Source of the DNA: Kingella sp. (in: b-proteobacteria)
GTDB taxonomy: Bacteria > Pseudomonadota > Gammaproteobacteria > Burkholderiales > Neisseriaceae
DNA length: 47,219 nucleotides
Direction: 5' to 3'
NCBI RefSeq assembly: GCF_030527935.1
Contig: NZ_JAUMZV010000019.1
Coordinates: 1 to 47,219, forward strand
Below, in pieces: positions 14,470 through 22,240 of the stretch. Under the pieces are notes generated by a model. It made no database searches. It was not told the origin of the DNA and saw nothing but the letters and a program-made list of their open reading frames with translations. Numbering within the stretch: the first letter of the stretch is position 1; every line of letters begins with the position of its first letter. The position numbers were made by a program, and so were the translations under genes.

Positions 14470-15201
14470 ATGCCCCAAACCGCCCATCTCCACGTATCAG
14501 GTTTACAAAAATCCTTCAAAAAACGCCAAGTGGTCAAAAACTTCTCGCTAGACATCCAAAGCGGCGAAGTCATCGGCTTGCTCGGCCCCAACGGCGCAGG
14601 CAAAACCACCAGCTTCTACATGATAGTCGGGCTGATTGCCGCCGATGCAGGCAGTATCACGCTCAACGGCGAAGAACTGCGCCACAGCCCCATCCACCAA
14701 CGCGCCCAAGCAGGCATCGGCTATTTGCCACAAGAAGCATCCATCTTCCGCAAAATGACGGTGGAACAAAACATCCGCGCCATCCTAGAAATCCGCCTGC
14801 GCGATAAACACCAAATTGACACCCAGCTTAACAAGCTACTCGCCGACCTAAACATAGAACGCTTGCGCCACAGCCCCGCGCCCGCGCTATCAGGGGGCGA
14901 ACGCCGCCGCGTAGAAATCGCCCGCGTGCTGGCGGTGCAACCGCGCTTTATCCTGCTGGATGAACCCTTTGCCGGCGTTGACCCCATCGCCGTGATAGAC
15001 ATCCAAAAAATCATAGAATTTCTCAAACAACGCGGCATCGGCGTGCTCATCACCGACCACAACGTGCGCGAAACCCTACGCATTTGCGACCGCGCCTACA
15101 TCATCAGCGATGGCACCGTGCTCGCCACAGGCAAACCCGAAGAATTGGTAAACAACGAACAAGTCCGCGCCGTGTATCTAGGCGAAAACTTTGATTACTA
15201 A
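14470..15201 (+). CDS. lptB: LPS export ATP-binding protein LptB
   Basis: LptB is the ABC ATPase dimer that powers LPS extraction by LptFG. I use ATG 14470, which gives the standard MPQTAHLHVSGLQKSFKKR start and 243 residues; an earlier in-frame ATG at 14326 would add 48 residues from repeat DNA. Walker A is GPNGAGKTT, the Q-loop YLPQEASIF, the signature LSGGERRR, Walker B FILLDEPFAGVDP and the switch LITDHNVRETL. rpoN follows after 11 bp, as in many proteobacteria. Confidence 0.96.
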   Translation: MPQTAHLHVSGLQKSFKKRQVVKNFSLDIQSGEVIGLLGPNGAGKTTSFYMIVGLIAADAGSITLNGEELRHSPIHQRAQAGIGYLPQEASIFRKMTVEQNIRAILEIRLRDKHQIDTQLNKLLADLNIERLRHSPAPALSGGERRRVEIARVLAVQPRFILLDEPFAGVDPIAVIDIQKIIEFLKQRGIGVLITDHNVRETLRICDRAYIISDGTVLATGKPEELVNNEQVRAVYLGENFDY

Positions 15202-15212
15202 CAACAAAAATT

Positions 15213-16574
15213 ATGAGCAGCACCAACATCCAACTCAAACTCAGGCAAACCCAGCAACTTAGCCAAAATATGCAGCAATCGCTGCGCGTTTTGCAAATGT
15301 CGGGCATTGAAATTGAACGCGAAGTAGAAGACTGGCTCGCCGACAATCCCCTGCTAGACCGCATAGAGCAGCCTGAAAAAACCTACGAACCCCCCAACAC
15401 CACCGTAGAAATCGCCAAACGCGGCATCAGCTTAGATGATGACGACAGCAGCGCATGGGAAAACCTTGCCCAAGAAGAAACGCTTAACGCCTATCTGCAT
15501 AAACAAGTTACCGAACACCCGCTCACCCCATCCGAAGCCGCCCGCGTGCATATTTTGATTGATTTTTTGGACGACAAAGGCTATCTCACCGAATCCATAG
15601 AAGAAATCATTGAACACACCCCGCTGGAATGGATGCTAGAAGAAGACGACATGGAAATCGCGCTGGAACACCTACGCGCGTTTGACCCCGCAGGCATCGC
15701 CACCCCCGATTTATCCCAATCGCTGCTTTATCAGCTAGACCGTCTCCCCCTTTCAGACGCACGCCGTTGCGCCGCGCAAATCATCACGCGCCATCTTGAC
15801 CAAATCACCCAAAACATGCCCAAAAATCTCAACCGATTCAGCAAATTATTGCCCGGATACAACGAAACCATCCTGCGCGACGCACTGGAAATCATCACCA
15901 ACCTGCGCCCCTATCCATCCTACGGCTTTGCCAGCGAAGAACCCACCCAATACGTTCGCCCCGATGTATTCGTGCAAAAAAACGAGCAAGGCGAGTGGTA
16001 CGCCGTCAGCAACGAAGAATCGCTGCCACAAATCAAAATCAACGCCGAAATCACCGAAGCCCTGCAAGAAGAACCCAACCTAGACCCCGTTTGGCGCGAA
16101 AAAATCAACGACGCAAAACAAAAAATAGATATGTTGCAACAGCGCAAAAGCACAATTCTGCGCGTTGCCGAATACATCCTTGCCCATCAGCAAGATTTTT
16201 TCTATTTTGGCGAAATTGGGCTAGTGCCCATGCTGCTCAAAGATTGCGCCAAGCATCTGGAATTGGCGGAATCCACCATATCCCGCGCGGTGAGCAATAA
16301 GTATCTTGCCTGCCCGCAAGGTTTATTTGCGCTGCGCTATTTTTTCAGTCAAAATGCCGCCATCAACGACAGCGAAACAGGGCACGCCATCAGTGCCAAC
16401 GCTATCAAATCGGTGATTGCGCAAATCGTTGAACATGAAGATAAAACCAAGCCACACAGCGATTGCTCCTTGCATCGCCTGCTGCAACAACAAGGCATCA
16501 ACATCGCGCGGCGCACCGTTGCCAAATACCGCGAGCAGCTGGGCATCCCCACCGTGCAACAACGCCGCGAATAG
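15213..16574 (+). CDS. rpoN: RNA polymerase sigma-54 factor
   Basis: Sigma-54 directs polymerase to -24/-12 promoters that need an AAA+ activator. All regions are present in 453 residues: the Gln/Leu-rich activator-interacting region I (LKLRQTQQLSQNMQQSLRVLQMS), an acidic region II (about 50-110), the core-binding part, the HTH (LKDCAKHLELAESTISRAVSNKYLACPQG) and the RpoN box ARRTVAKYREQLGIP near the end. It looks intact. Pathogenic Neisseria carry only a degenerate rpoN-like remnant, whereas Kingella kingae uses sigma-54 with PilS/PilR for pilin expression. No activator gene is in this window. Confidence 0.96.
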   Translation: MSSTNIQLKLRQTQQLSQNMQQSLRVLQMSGIEIEREVEDWLADNPLLDRIEQPEKTYEPPNTTVEIAKRGISLDDDDSSAWENLAQEETLNAYLHKQVTEHPLTPSEAARVHILIDFLDDKGYLTESIEEIIEHTPLEWMLEEDDMEIALEHLRAFDPAGIATPDLSQSLLYQLDRLPLSDARRCAAQIITRHLDQITQNMPKNLNRFSKLLPGYNETILRDALEIITNLRPYPSYGFASEEPTQYVRPDVFVQKNEQGEWYAVSNEESLPQIKINAEITEALQEEPNLDPVWREKINDAKQKIDMLQQRKSTILRVAEYILAHQQDFFYFGEIGLVPMLLKDCAKHLELAESTISRAVSNKYLACPQGLFALRYFFSQNAAINDSETGHAISANAIKSVIAQIVEHEDKTKPHSDCSLHRLLQQQGINIARRTVAKYREQLGIPTVQQRRE

Positions 16575-16641
16575 TTTTCTTTGCACCTGAAACCCGTTTT
16601 CAGGCTGCCTTTTCTAACCACTCTGTATAAGGAGTTGCATT

Positions 16642-16935
16642 ATGAATCTGAAAATCACTGGTCTCAATTTTGATGTTACCGAAGCCATCAAAGCGCGGGT
16701 AACCGAGAAATTAGAACGCATTGCGCGCCACACCGGTGGCATGATTTCGGCAACGATTACGCTTTCGGTGGAAAAAGTGCAAAGCAAAGCCGCCGCGCAA
16801 GTGCATTTGGCGGGCAAGGATTTTCACATTGAAGCATTGGAAAATGACGACAATATGTATGCGGCAATTGACAATATGGCGGATAAACTAGACCGCGCGT
16901 TGCTGCAATATAAAGAAAAAGCGCAAAATCGTTGA
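16642..16935 (+). CDS. hpf: Ribosome hibernation promoting factor, short form
   Basis: HPF binds the 30S decoding region of idle ribosomes and helps form inactive 100S dimers. The 97-residue protein matches the short HPF/YfiA family: MNLKITGLNFDVTEAIKARVTEKLERI, then ATITLSVEKVQSKAAAQVHLAGKDFHIEA and DNMYAAIDNMADKLDRALLQYKEK. AAGGAG precedes the ATG. It sits 67 bp after rpoN, its usual neighbour; a lone DUS between them may give partial termination. Confidence 0.93.
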   Translation: MNLKITGLNFDVTEAIKARVTEKLERIARHTGGMISATITLSVEKVQSKAAAQVHLAGKDFHIEALENDDNMYAAIDNMADKLDRALLQYKEKAQNR

Positions 16936-16949
16936 TGATGGCGCGTTGA

Positions 16950-16986
16950 AAAAGACCGAGTGATTGAGTTCATTCGGTCTTTTTTG
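16950..16986 (+). terminator. Rho-independent terminator of rpoN-hpf
   Basis: AAAAAGACCGA pairs with TCGGTCTTTTTT, which ends in a T run, 15 bp after the hpf stop. Confidence 0.8.
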
Positions 16987-17011
16987 GTTTCAGGCTGCTT
17001 TTGGGTGGTTG

Positions 17012-17051
17012 AGGCAGCCTGAAAACGTGGTTTGGCATTTTCAGGCTGCCT
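17012..17051 (-). terminator. Inverted DUS pair after dnaG
   Basis: AGGCAGCCTGAAAA and TTTTCAGGCTGCCT are perfect complements around 12 bases, 11 bp beyond the dnaG stop. Together with the hpf terminator it separates convergent genes. Confidence 0.6.
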
Positions 17052-17062
17052 AACCCCGCCCA

Positions 17063-18847
17063 TCACTTAATCGCCAGCAGTTGCGCTATCAGCAGGGATA
17101 GGCGTTTGCGTTCGTCTGGGGTGGTTTCAGGCTGCATTAGGCGGTGTTTGAGTTGGGCGATTTGGTTGTTTTTGAGTTCGGTGATGAGCTTGGCAATGCC
17201 GTCTTGGAACTCTTGTTGTTTTTCTGCGCTGTTGTCTTCTAGCTCTTCTTCGTGTTGCAGGGCGTGGCGGAAGATGTGGTCTATGGTGGCGGCGAAGGGG
17301 GTGGCGCGGAAGTGTTCTATGGCTTGGGCGGCGGTCATGTTGGGGTGGCTGCGGTAGCTGTGGGCTAGGGCGAGCAGGCAGGCGAAATCGCCTTGGGCGG
17401 GCAGGTAGTCGGGGATGGCGACGTGTTCTGCCCATTGGGGGTTGAGCAGCAGGGTGCGGATTTGGCGTTGCACAAGGGTGGTGGTTTCAGGCTGCCTGAA
17501 ACTTTCGCGCGGCAGGGCGTAGCGTTTGGCGGTAACGTGGCGTTGCGGCGCGGCTTGCCCCATTAGGTAGGCGAGATTGGTGGGGTCTATGCCTGTTTGT
17601 TCGCTGAGATTTTGTTTGAGCAGGTAGGCAAGGGTGGGGGCTTGGCTGATTTGGGCGAGATGCGGCGCGGCGCGTTTGACCAGCTCGGCTTTACCTTCTT
17701 GGCTGGCTAGGTCTAAATCGGTGGTGAGCGCGTCCCAAAAGTATTGCGACAGCGGGCGGCTTTGGTGCAGCAGGGCTTCTTCAAAGCGGGATTTGCCAAA
17801 TTGGCGCACGAAGCTGTCGGGGTCGTGTTCGGCGGGCAGGAAGAGAAAATGCAGGCTTTTGCCGTCTTTGAGCTGGGGCAGGGCGTTTTCTAGCGCGCGC
17901 CATGCGGCTTTTTGCCCTGCTGCGTCGCCGTCAAAGCAGAAATAGATGTTGTCGGTTTGGCGAAACAGGATTTTGATGTGTTCGGCGGTGGTGGCGGTGC
18001 CCAGCGCGGCAACGGCGTATCCGATGCCGTATTGGGCAAGGGCGACGGTGTCCATGTAGCCTTCCACCACAAGGATGCGCCCTGCGTCTTTGATGGCTTG
18101 TCGGGCTTCGTATAGCCCGTATAGGTTTTTGCCTTTGTCAAACAGCGGGGTGTCGGGGGAGTTTAGGTATTTGGGTTTGCTCTCGTCTAACACGCGCCCG
18201 CCAAAGCCGATGATGCTGCCTGAAATGTTGCGGATGGGGAACATCAGGCGGTGGCGGAAGCGGTCGTATTGCTTGCCGTCTTGGTCTATCACCATGCCGC
18301 TGGCGATGAGTTCGCCGTTGGGATAGGGCTGGAACACTTGGGCGAGCAGTGTCCAGCCGTCTGGGGCGTAGCCGATGCCGTAGTGGGCGATGATTTCGGG
18401 TGATAAGCCGCGTTGGGCAGCATAGGCTTGGGCGGCGGCGGAAAGCGGCAGTTGTTGCGCGTAAAAGGTGGCGGCGGCTTGCACGGTAGATTCCAGCGTT
18501 TGCTGCTGTTGCTTGCGGGCGGCGCGTTCGGCGGCGTTTTCAGGCTGTGTGCTGCTGTCGTGTGGCACGCTCATGCCCACGCGGTCGGCAAGGTTTTGCA
18601 CGGCTTCGCGGAAGCTCAACCCTTGGTGTTCCATGATGAAGCCGATGGCAGAGCCGTGCGCGCCGCAGCCGAAGCAGTGGTAGAACTGTTTGCTGGGGCT
18701 CACGGAAAAGCTGGGGGATTTTTCTTTGTGAAATGGGCAGCACGCCATGTAGTTTGCGCCGCTTTTTTTCAGCGGGACGTAGTGGTCGATGATGTCCACG
18801 ATGTCGGTTTTGGCGAGCAGGTCGTCGATAAAGCTGGATGGAATCAT
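17063..18847 (-). CDS. dnaG: DNA primase
   Basis: DnaG makes RNA primers at the replication fork, recruited by DnaB. I place the start at ATG 18845-18847 (MIPSSFIDDLLAKTDIVDIID), giving 594 residues; the frame extends 16 codons further up into repeat DNA. The zinc-binding domain shows CPFHKEKSPSFSVSPSKQF and YHCFGCGAHG. The TOPRIM core has ILVVEGYMDTVAL and YFCFDGDAAGQKAAWRA. The DnaB-interacting C-terminal part is less conserved. Three DUS encode QPEN/QPET stretches, one of them (17486-17500) palindromic. rpsU and rpoD, frequent partners in the macromolecular synthesis operon, are not next to it. Confidence 0.95.
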   Translation of the reverse strand: MIPSSFIDDLLAKTDIVDIIDHYVPLKKSGANYMACCPFHKEKSPSFSVSPSKQFYHCFGCGAHGSAIGFIMEHQGLSFREAVQNLADRVGMSVPHDSSTQPENAAERAARKQQQQTLESTVQAAATFYAQQLPLSAAAQAYAAQRGLSPEIIAHYGIGYAPDGWTLLAQVFQPYPNGELIASGMVIDQDGKQYDRFRHRLMFPIRNISGSIIGFGGRVLDESKPKYLNSPDTPLFDKGKNLYGLYEARQAIKDAGRILVVEGYMDTVALAQYGIGYAVAALGTATTAEHIKILFRQTDNIYFCFDGDAAGQKAAWRALENALPQLKDGKSLHFLFLPAEHDPDSFVRQFGKSRFEEALLHQSRPLSQYFWDALTTDLDLASQEGKAELVKRAAPHLAQISQAPTLAYLLKQNLSEQTGIDPTNLAYLMGQAAPQRHVTAKRYALPRESFRQPETTTLVQRQIRTLLLNPQWAEHVAIPDYLPAQGDFACLLALAHSYRSHPNMTAAQAIEHFRATPFAATIDHIFRHALQHEEELEDNSAEKQQEFQDGIAKLITELKNNQIAQLKHRLMQPETTPDERKRLSLLIAQLLAIK

Positions 18848-18868
18848 GGGCGATGGTGTTTTCAGGCT

Positions 18869-19064
18869 AAAACTTTTGCAAAACCTAAAACGCAACCGGA
18901 AATAGTCAATTCCCCGTCATTCCCGCGTAGGCGGGAATCTTGGTTAAATTCGCACAGTAGATTGTTTTTTCATACATTTATGAATATCGGATAAGATTCC
19001 CGCCTACGCGGGAATGACGACATTTCTTACTTTCAGGCTGCGGTTAGGGTTTTGCAAAGGTTTC
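18869..19064. repeat. dRS3-containing element (family A) upstream of dnaG
   Basis: AACTTTTGCAAAAC to TTTGCAAAGGTTT, with opposed ATTCCCGCGTAGGCGGGAAT motifs around an AT-rich core. It lies 22 bp before the dnaG ATG, so the dnaG promoter is either inside it or beyond it. Confidence 0.75.
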
Positions 19065-19140
19065 AGGCTGCCTATGCCGTATGGTTAGGCAGCCTGAAAA
19101 TGGAGTGGATGATGGATGGGTTCGTTTACAAGGTTTGTGT

Positions 19141-19167
19141 TTTTCCACAGGGATAAGGTGTGGATAA
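19141..19167. promoter_or_regulatory. Candidate pair of DnaA boxes
   Basis: TTTTCCACA (19141-19149) and TGTGGATAA (19159-19167, the perfect box TTATCCACA on the other strand) face each other 9 bp apart. They are about 300 bp upstream of dnaG and just after the J-like gene. Two boxes could control a promoter or titrate DnaA; they are too few for an origin. Confidence 0.45.
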
Positions 19168-19246
19168 GTGCACTAGCGTGTTGTATCAACGGGGGTATTT
19201 TGGGCTGCTGATTTTTTAAGCAGAAATGGGGTGCTGGCGGGGAAAG

Positions 19247-19285
19247 GTTTTCAGGCTGCCTTTTGCGATATGGCAGCCTGAAAAC
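19247..19285 (-). terminator. Inverted DUS pair after the J-like gene
   Basis: GTTTTCAGGCTGCC and GGCAGCCTGAAAAC, 14-bp perfect arms with an 11-base loop, immediately after the stop at 19292. Confidence 0.6.
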
Positions 19286-19291
19286 TATGCG

Positions 19292-20065
19292 TCATTTTTT
19301 TTTGGCAAACAGCACATAAATCAGCAGCAGCAAGGCGATGATGATTTGCGTGTATAAACCGATGCCGTAGCCCAGCACTTCGCGCGGCGTGCCGAGCCGT
19401 TCAAAAAAGGGTTTGAGCCGCAGATAGTATTGCGCGTGCACCAGCAGGGCGAAGATGGCAGCGAGCATGATTTCGGTGTAGGCGGTGGCTTTTTCTTGCT
19501 TGTCGTCCAGCCAAACTTTGGCGGCGGTGGCGGCGAAGATGATGGTGTTCACCCACGCGAGCAGGCGGAAGTTGAGCGATGCGCCAAGGTAGCTTTTGAG
19601 CGGAGTGCTTGCCCACGGCAGCAGCCATGCGATGATGGCAAGGGCACACAGGGCGAGAATGATGTTGCGGGTGGAAAGGAGCGCGCTGCTGGCGATGGCA
19701 GGGGCGCGGCGGGTGTTGCTGGCGGCTTGGGCTGGGCGTTGTTGGGGCTGGCGTTGTTGAGTTTGGCGTTGGGCTTGACGTGGTGGCTGTTGGGCTTGCG
19801 ATTGCTGTGGCTGCTTGCGGGCGGCGGGTGCGTTGGATTGTGCTGACGCGGCGGCTTTGGGCTGCGGTTGGAAAAAGGCGGGGTCGGCTTGGCGCAAGGC
19901 AGCATCGTAGGCGCGGCGTTTTTCGCTGTCGTATAGGGTGTCGCGGATTTCGTGCAGGATTTCAATCGGCACTTTGCCGCTTTGCGCGGCGAGTTTGAGC
20001 TTGCTTTGGATTTCGGTGGGGCTGGCGGTGGGGGGGAGACAGAGAAATTTGTAGTAATTGTTCAT
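19292..20065 (-). CDS. J-like domain membrane protein lacking the HPD motif
   Basis: The 257-residue protein begins with a J-like module (MNNYYKFLCLPPTASPTEIQ ... DTLYDSEKRRAYDAALRQ, about 1-58). The loop that should hold HPD reads AAQSGKVPIEI, so it probably cannot stimulate DnaK in the usual way. A Gln/Ala/Pro-rich linker (about 65-125) precedes four hydrophobic segments (about 130-148, 160-182, 195-213 and 230-253) and a KKK end. The protein is likely an inner-membrane protein with a cytoplasmic N-terminus. I do not recognise a named family. Very similar architecture occurs in Neisseriaceae proteins labelled DnaJ-domain, from memory only. Confidence 0.75.
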   Translation of the reverse strand: MNNYYKFLCLPPTASPTEIQSKLKLAAQSGKVPIEILHEIRDTLYDSEKRRAYDAALRQADPAFFQPQPKAAASAQSNAPAARKQPQQSQAQQPPRQAQRQTQQRQPQQRPAQAASNTRRAPAIASSALLSTRNIILALCALAIIAWLLPWASTPLKSYLGASLNFRLLAWVNTIIFAATAAKVWLDDKQEKATAYTEIMLAAIFALLVHAQYYLRLKPFFERLGTPREVLGYGIGLYTQIIIALLLLIYVLFAKKK

Positions 20066-20106
20066 GGGTTTCCTTTGGGTTGTTTGAAATGTTTGTTGAG
20101 CCTAAT

Positions 20107-20159
20107 AGGCAGCCTGAAAATAGGAAAACGTGCGTTTTATTTCAATTTTCAGGCTGCCT
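20107..20159 (-). terminator. Inverted DUS pair after 20182 gene
   Basis: AGGCAGCCTGAAAAT and its 15-base perfect complement lie 23 bases apart, beyond the stop of the gene at 20182. Confidence 0.5.
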
Positions 20160-20181
20160 TTGAGCGGCACGCGCGGGGTGT

Positions 20182-20886
20182 TTAGCGATAGCGCACGTTT
20201 TCGGCGGCATCAATGTGGATTTTGCCTGCGCGTTGCAGTTCTGCAAGCATTTCTTGTGCAAGCTGGGGGTTGCTGCGTTCGGTGAGCAGGCGCACAAGGC
20301 CTTGTTTTTTCTTGGGGCGATTTTTTTTCAGCAGGGCAAGGGTGGCGGCGATGCTGGGCTTGGATTGGGCTTCTTGGGTGGCGAGCAGGGTGAACACTTG
20401 GCTGGTGGCTTTGCGCGGGGCGATTTGGGCAACGGCTTGTTGCACGCTGTGGGCGGCGTGTTCTATAACTTGTTGTTCGCTTTGCGGTTTGGGGTTTGGG
20501 CTGCGCTGAAACCCGCTGCGTTCGTTTTCAGGCTGCCTTGCTTGTTTGAGAAATTGGCGCACGCTTTTTCCGAACTTTTTCTTGTATAACAAGTTGGCTT
20601 GCGGGTATTTGATTTGCAGCGAGTAGATATACAGGTGCAGTTTTTTGCGCGCGGAGACGATGGCGATGTGCGCTTGCGGCTGGTGTTGCAGGATGTCGGC
20701 GGCGGCTTGGGCGATGCTGCGGGCGGCTTTTTTGCTGGGCAGAACGTAGATGCTGTGGGGTTCTTCGGGGGTAATCATGCGCTTGGCGGCTTTGAAGGTG
20801 GCGAATAAGCCGACTTTGGCGTGGGCAAAGGGGATTTTGCGTTTTGGGATGGGGGATTTGGCAAGGTCTAGCAGGAGATGGGGCAT
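20182..20886 (-). CDS. Uncharacterised protein, possible PIN/NYN-like plus HTH
   Basis: The start at ATG 20884-20886 follows AAGGAG and gives 234 residues (MPHLLLDLAKSPIPKRK...). The first half alternates hydrophobic strands and basic helices (SIYVLPSKKAARSIAQAAADIL, HIAIVSARKKLHLYIYSLQIKYPQANLLYKKKFGKSVRQFL), reminiscent of a Rossmann or PIN-like fold. After a linker with a DUS-encoded QPEN, the end (LVRLLTERSNPQLAQEMLAELQRAGKIHIDAAENVRYR) looks like a winged helix. I do not recognise the family, and the fold suggestion is inference. The protein is very basic, which fits nucleic-acid binding. Confidence 0.68.
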   Translation of the reverse strand: MPHLLLDLAKSPIPKRKIPFAHAKVGLFATFKAAKRMITPEEPHSIYVLPSKKAARSIAQAAADILQHQPQAHIAIVSARKKLHLYIYSLQIKYPQANLLYKKKFGKSVRQFLKQARQPENERSGFQRSPNPKPQSEQQVIEHAAHSVQQAVAQIAPRKATSQVFTLLATQEAQSKPSIAATLALLKKNRPKKKQGLVRLLTERSNPQLAQEMLAELQRAGKIHIDAAENVRYR

Positions 20887-20935
20887 GGTGGGGACTCCTT
20901 GTTGGGGGGATGGGTTAGGCAGCCTGAAAACTAAA

Positions 20936-21026
20936 ATGGAGCGGCAACGGCTCGTCGCCAAATGGCTTGTTCAATAGAGTTTTATGGGTTGGTTGGCAAG
21001 ATATCGGCGAGCCGCCGCCGTTCCAT
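20936..21026. repeat. Inverted-repeat element, family C
   Basis: ATGGAGCGGCAACGGCTCGT left arm and GGCGAGCCGCCGCCGTTCCAT-type right arm around an AT-richer centre; homologous to 12260-12347. Confidence 0.7.
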
Positions 21027-21057
21027 TGGTTACTGCTTTTGCAAAGGTGGCAGCCTA

Positions 21058-21138
21058 AGAACCTGTATTCACTATTCTCATAGGCATCTTTTATGCCCTA
21101 AAAACGCGGCTACCGCGTTAAAAATGCTCGCAGGGTTG
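21058..21138. repeat. Truncated family B element (left half)
   Basis: It begins AGAACCTGTATTCACTATT and matches the first 80 bases of 31996-32157 with about one difference, then stops; the right terminal repeat is missing. Confidence 0.7.
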
Positions 21139-21380
21139 AGTGGCATGGCTGATGGGTTAGGCAGCCTGAAAATGCAGTTTAACCCAACAGCGTGTGGGGC
21201 GTTGGCGGCTCGCTGCCATCTTGTTTACAAGCGTAACGCCATTCGTAGCGACATGAAATGCGCCATTGGGCGATGAGCCGTTGCCGTTCCTTTTGCGGTT
21301 TCAGGCTGCCTGATGATTAGGCTTGGGTGGGCAACGTGCAAACCGCGTGCGTGGCAAAGTTGTGCATCCTATGCGTGTTG

Positions 21381-22031
21381 TTATGAGCTTTTAATCGCAC
21401 CCGAAAAGGCTTCAATAATGGGATGAAGCAGGGCGTATTTGGTTTTGAGCGCGGCTTTGTTCACAATCAGGCGGCTGGATATTTCTACGATGTGTTCCAC
21501 CGCTTCTAGGTTGTTGGCTTTGAGCGTGCTGCCTGTGGACACCAAATCAACGATGCAGTCGCTCAATCCCACCAGCGGGGCGAGTTCCATTGAGCCGTAG
21601 AGTTTGATGATGTCCACGTGCACGCCTTTGGCGGCAAAGTGTTCGGCGGCGATGCTGGGGTATTTGGTGGCAACGCGCAGGCGTTTGCCTGCTTGGGATG
21701 CGCGGGCGTAGTCAAAGCCTTTGGACACGGCAACCATCATGCGGCATTTGGCGATGTTTAGGTCTAGCGGTTGGTATAAGCCTTCGCCGCCGTGTTCAAT
21801 CAGCACGTCTTTGCCTGCGATGCCGAAGTCGGCCGCGCCGTATTGCACATAGGTGGGCACGTCGCTGGCGCGCACGATGACGAGACGGATATGGGGCTGG
21901 TTGGTGCGGATGATGAGTTTGCGCGAGCTTTCGGGGGCTTCGCTGGGGGTGATGCCTGCGGCGGCAAGCAGCGGCAGGGTTTCTTCAAAAATGCGTCCTT
22001 TGGATAGGGCGATGGTGAGCTGTTGGGGCAT
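21381..22031 (-). CDS. hisG: ATP phosphoribosyltransferase, short form
   Basis: HisG joins ATP and PRPP in the first step of histidine synthesis. At 216 residues this is the short form, which lacks the C-terminal regulatory domain and works as a hetero-octamer with HisZ; hisZ is not in this window. Motifs: LTIALSKGRIFEETLPLL, RASDVPTYVQYGAADFGIAGKDVL, LYGSMELAPLVGLSDCIVDLVSTGSTLKANNL. The gene stands alone instead of in a hisGDCB operon. An apparent DUS relic overlaps STLK only weakly. Confidence 0.95.
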   Translation of the reverse strand: MPQQLTIALSKGRIFEETLPLLAAAGITPSEAPESSRKLIIRTNQPHIRLVIVRASDVPTYVQYGAADFGIAGKDVLIEHGGEGLYQPLDLNIAKCRMMVAVSKGFDYARASQAGKRLRVATKYPSIAAEHFAAKGVHVDIIKLYGSMELAPLVGLSDCIVDLVSTGSTLKANNLEAVEHIVEISSRLIVNKAALKTKYALLHPIIEAFSGAIKSS

Positions 22032-22164
22032 GGTTTGGCTTTCGGGGGTGGGCAGCCTGAAATTTGAAATGGTGCGGGGATGGTTGGTTTTGCCAAGGTT
22101 TCAGGCTGCCTATATTGGCGAGTATTGCGATACGGTGCGTGGCAAGCCACACACCCTACTTGTG

Positions 22165-22208
22165 ATTTTCAGGCTGCCTTTGTCAGAAGCGATTAGGCAG
22201 CCTGAAAT
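22165..22208 (-). terminator. Inverted DUS pair after the SCO1 gene
   Basis: ATTTTCAGGCTGCCT and AGGCAGCCTGAAAT, separated by 15 bases, lie 33 bp beyond the stop at 22241. Confidence 0.5.
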
Positions 22209-22240
22209 CAGGCACACAGGCGTGTGCTATGCCATCGCGC

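Larger units (their letters stand above)
18848..19291. other. dnaG upstream region
   Basis: The region consists of a family A element, DUS copies, a pair of DnaA-box-like sites and the inverted DUS pair (19247-19285) that ends the next minus-strand gene. No coding sequence is supported. Confidence 0.65.
20887..21380. other. Gene-free region downstream of hisG
   Basis: It is filled by a family C element (20936-21026), the left end of a family B element (21058-21138), DUS copies at 20917, 21160 and 21299, and a divergent GCGGCTCGCTGCC segment. The partial B copy ends in unrelated DNA. Nothing coding is supported. Confidence 0.65.

Noticed and set aside
18848..18895. N-terminal extension of dnaG by 16 residues
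   Set aside because: It derives from the family A element end; MIPSSFIDDLLAK is the conserved start.
19141..19167. Replication origin
   Set aside because: Only two DnaA-box-like sites, no AT-rich unwinding region and no dnaA/dnaN nearby.
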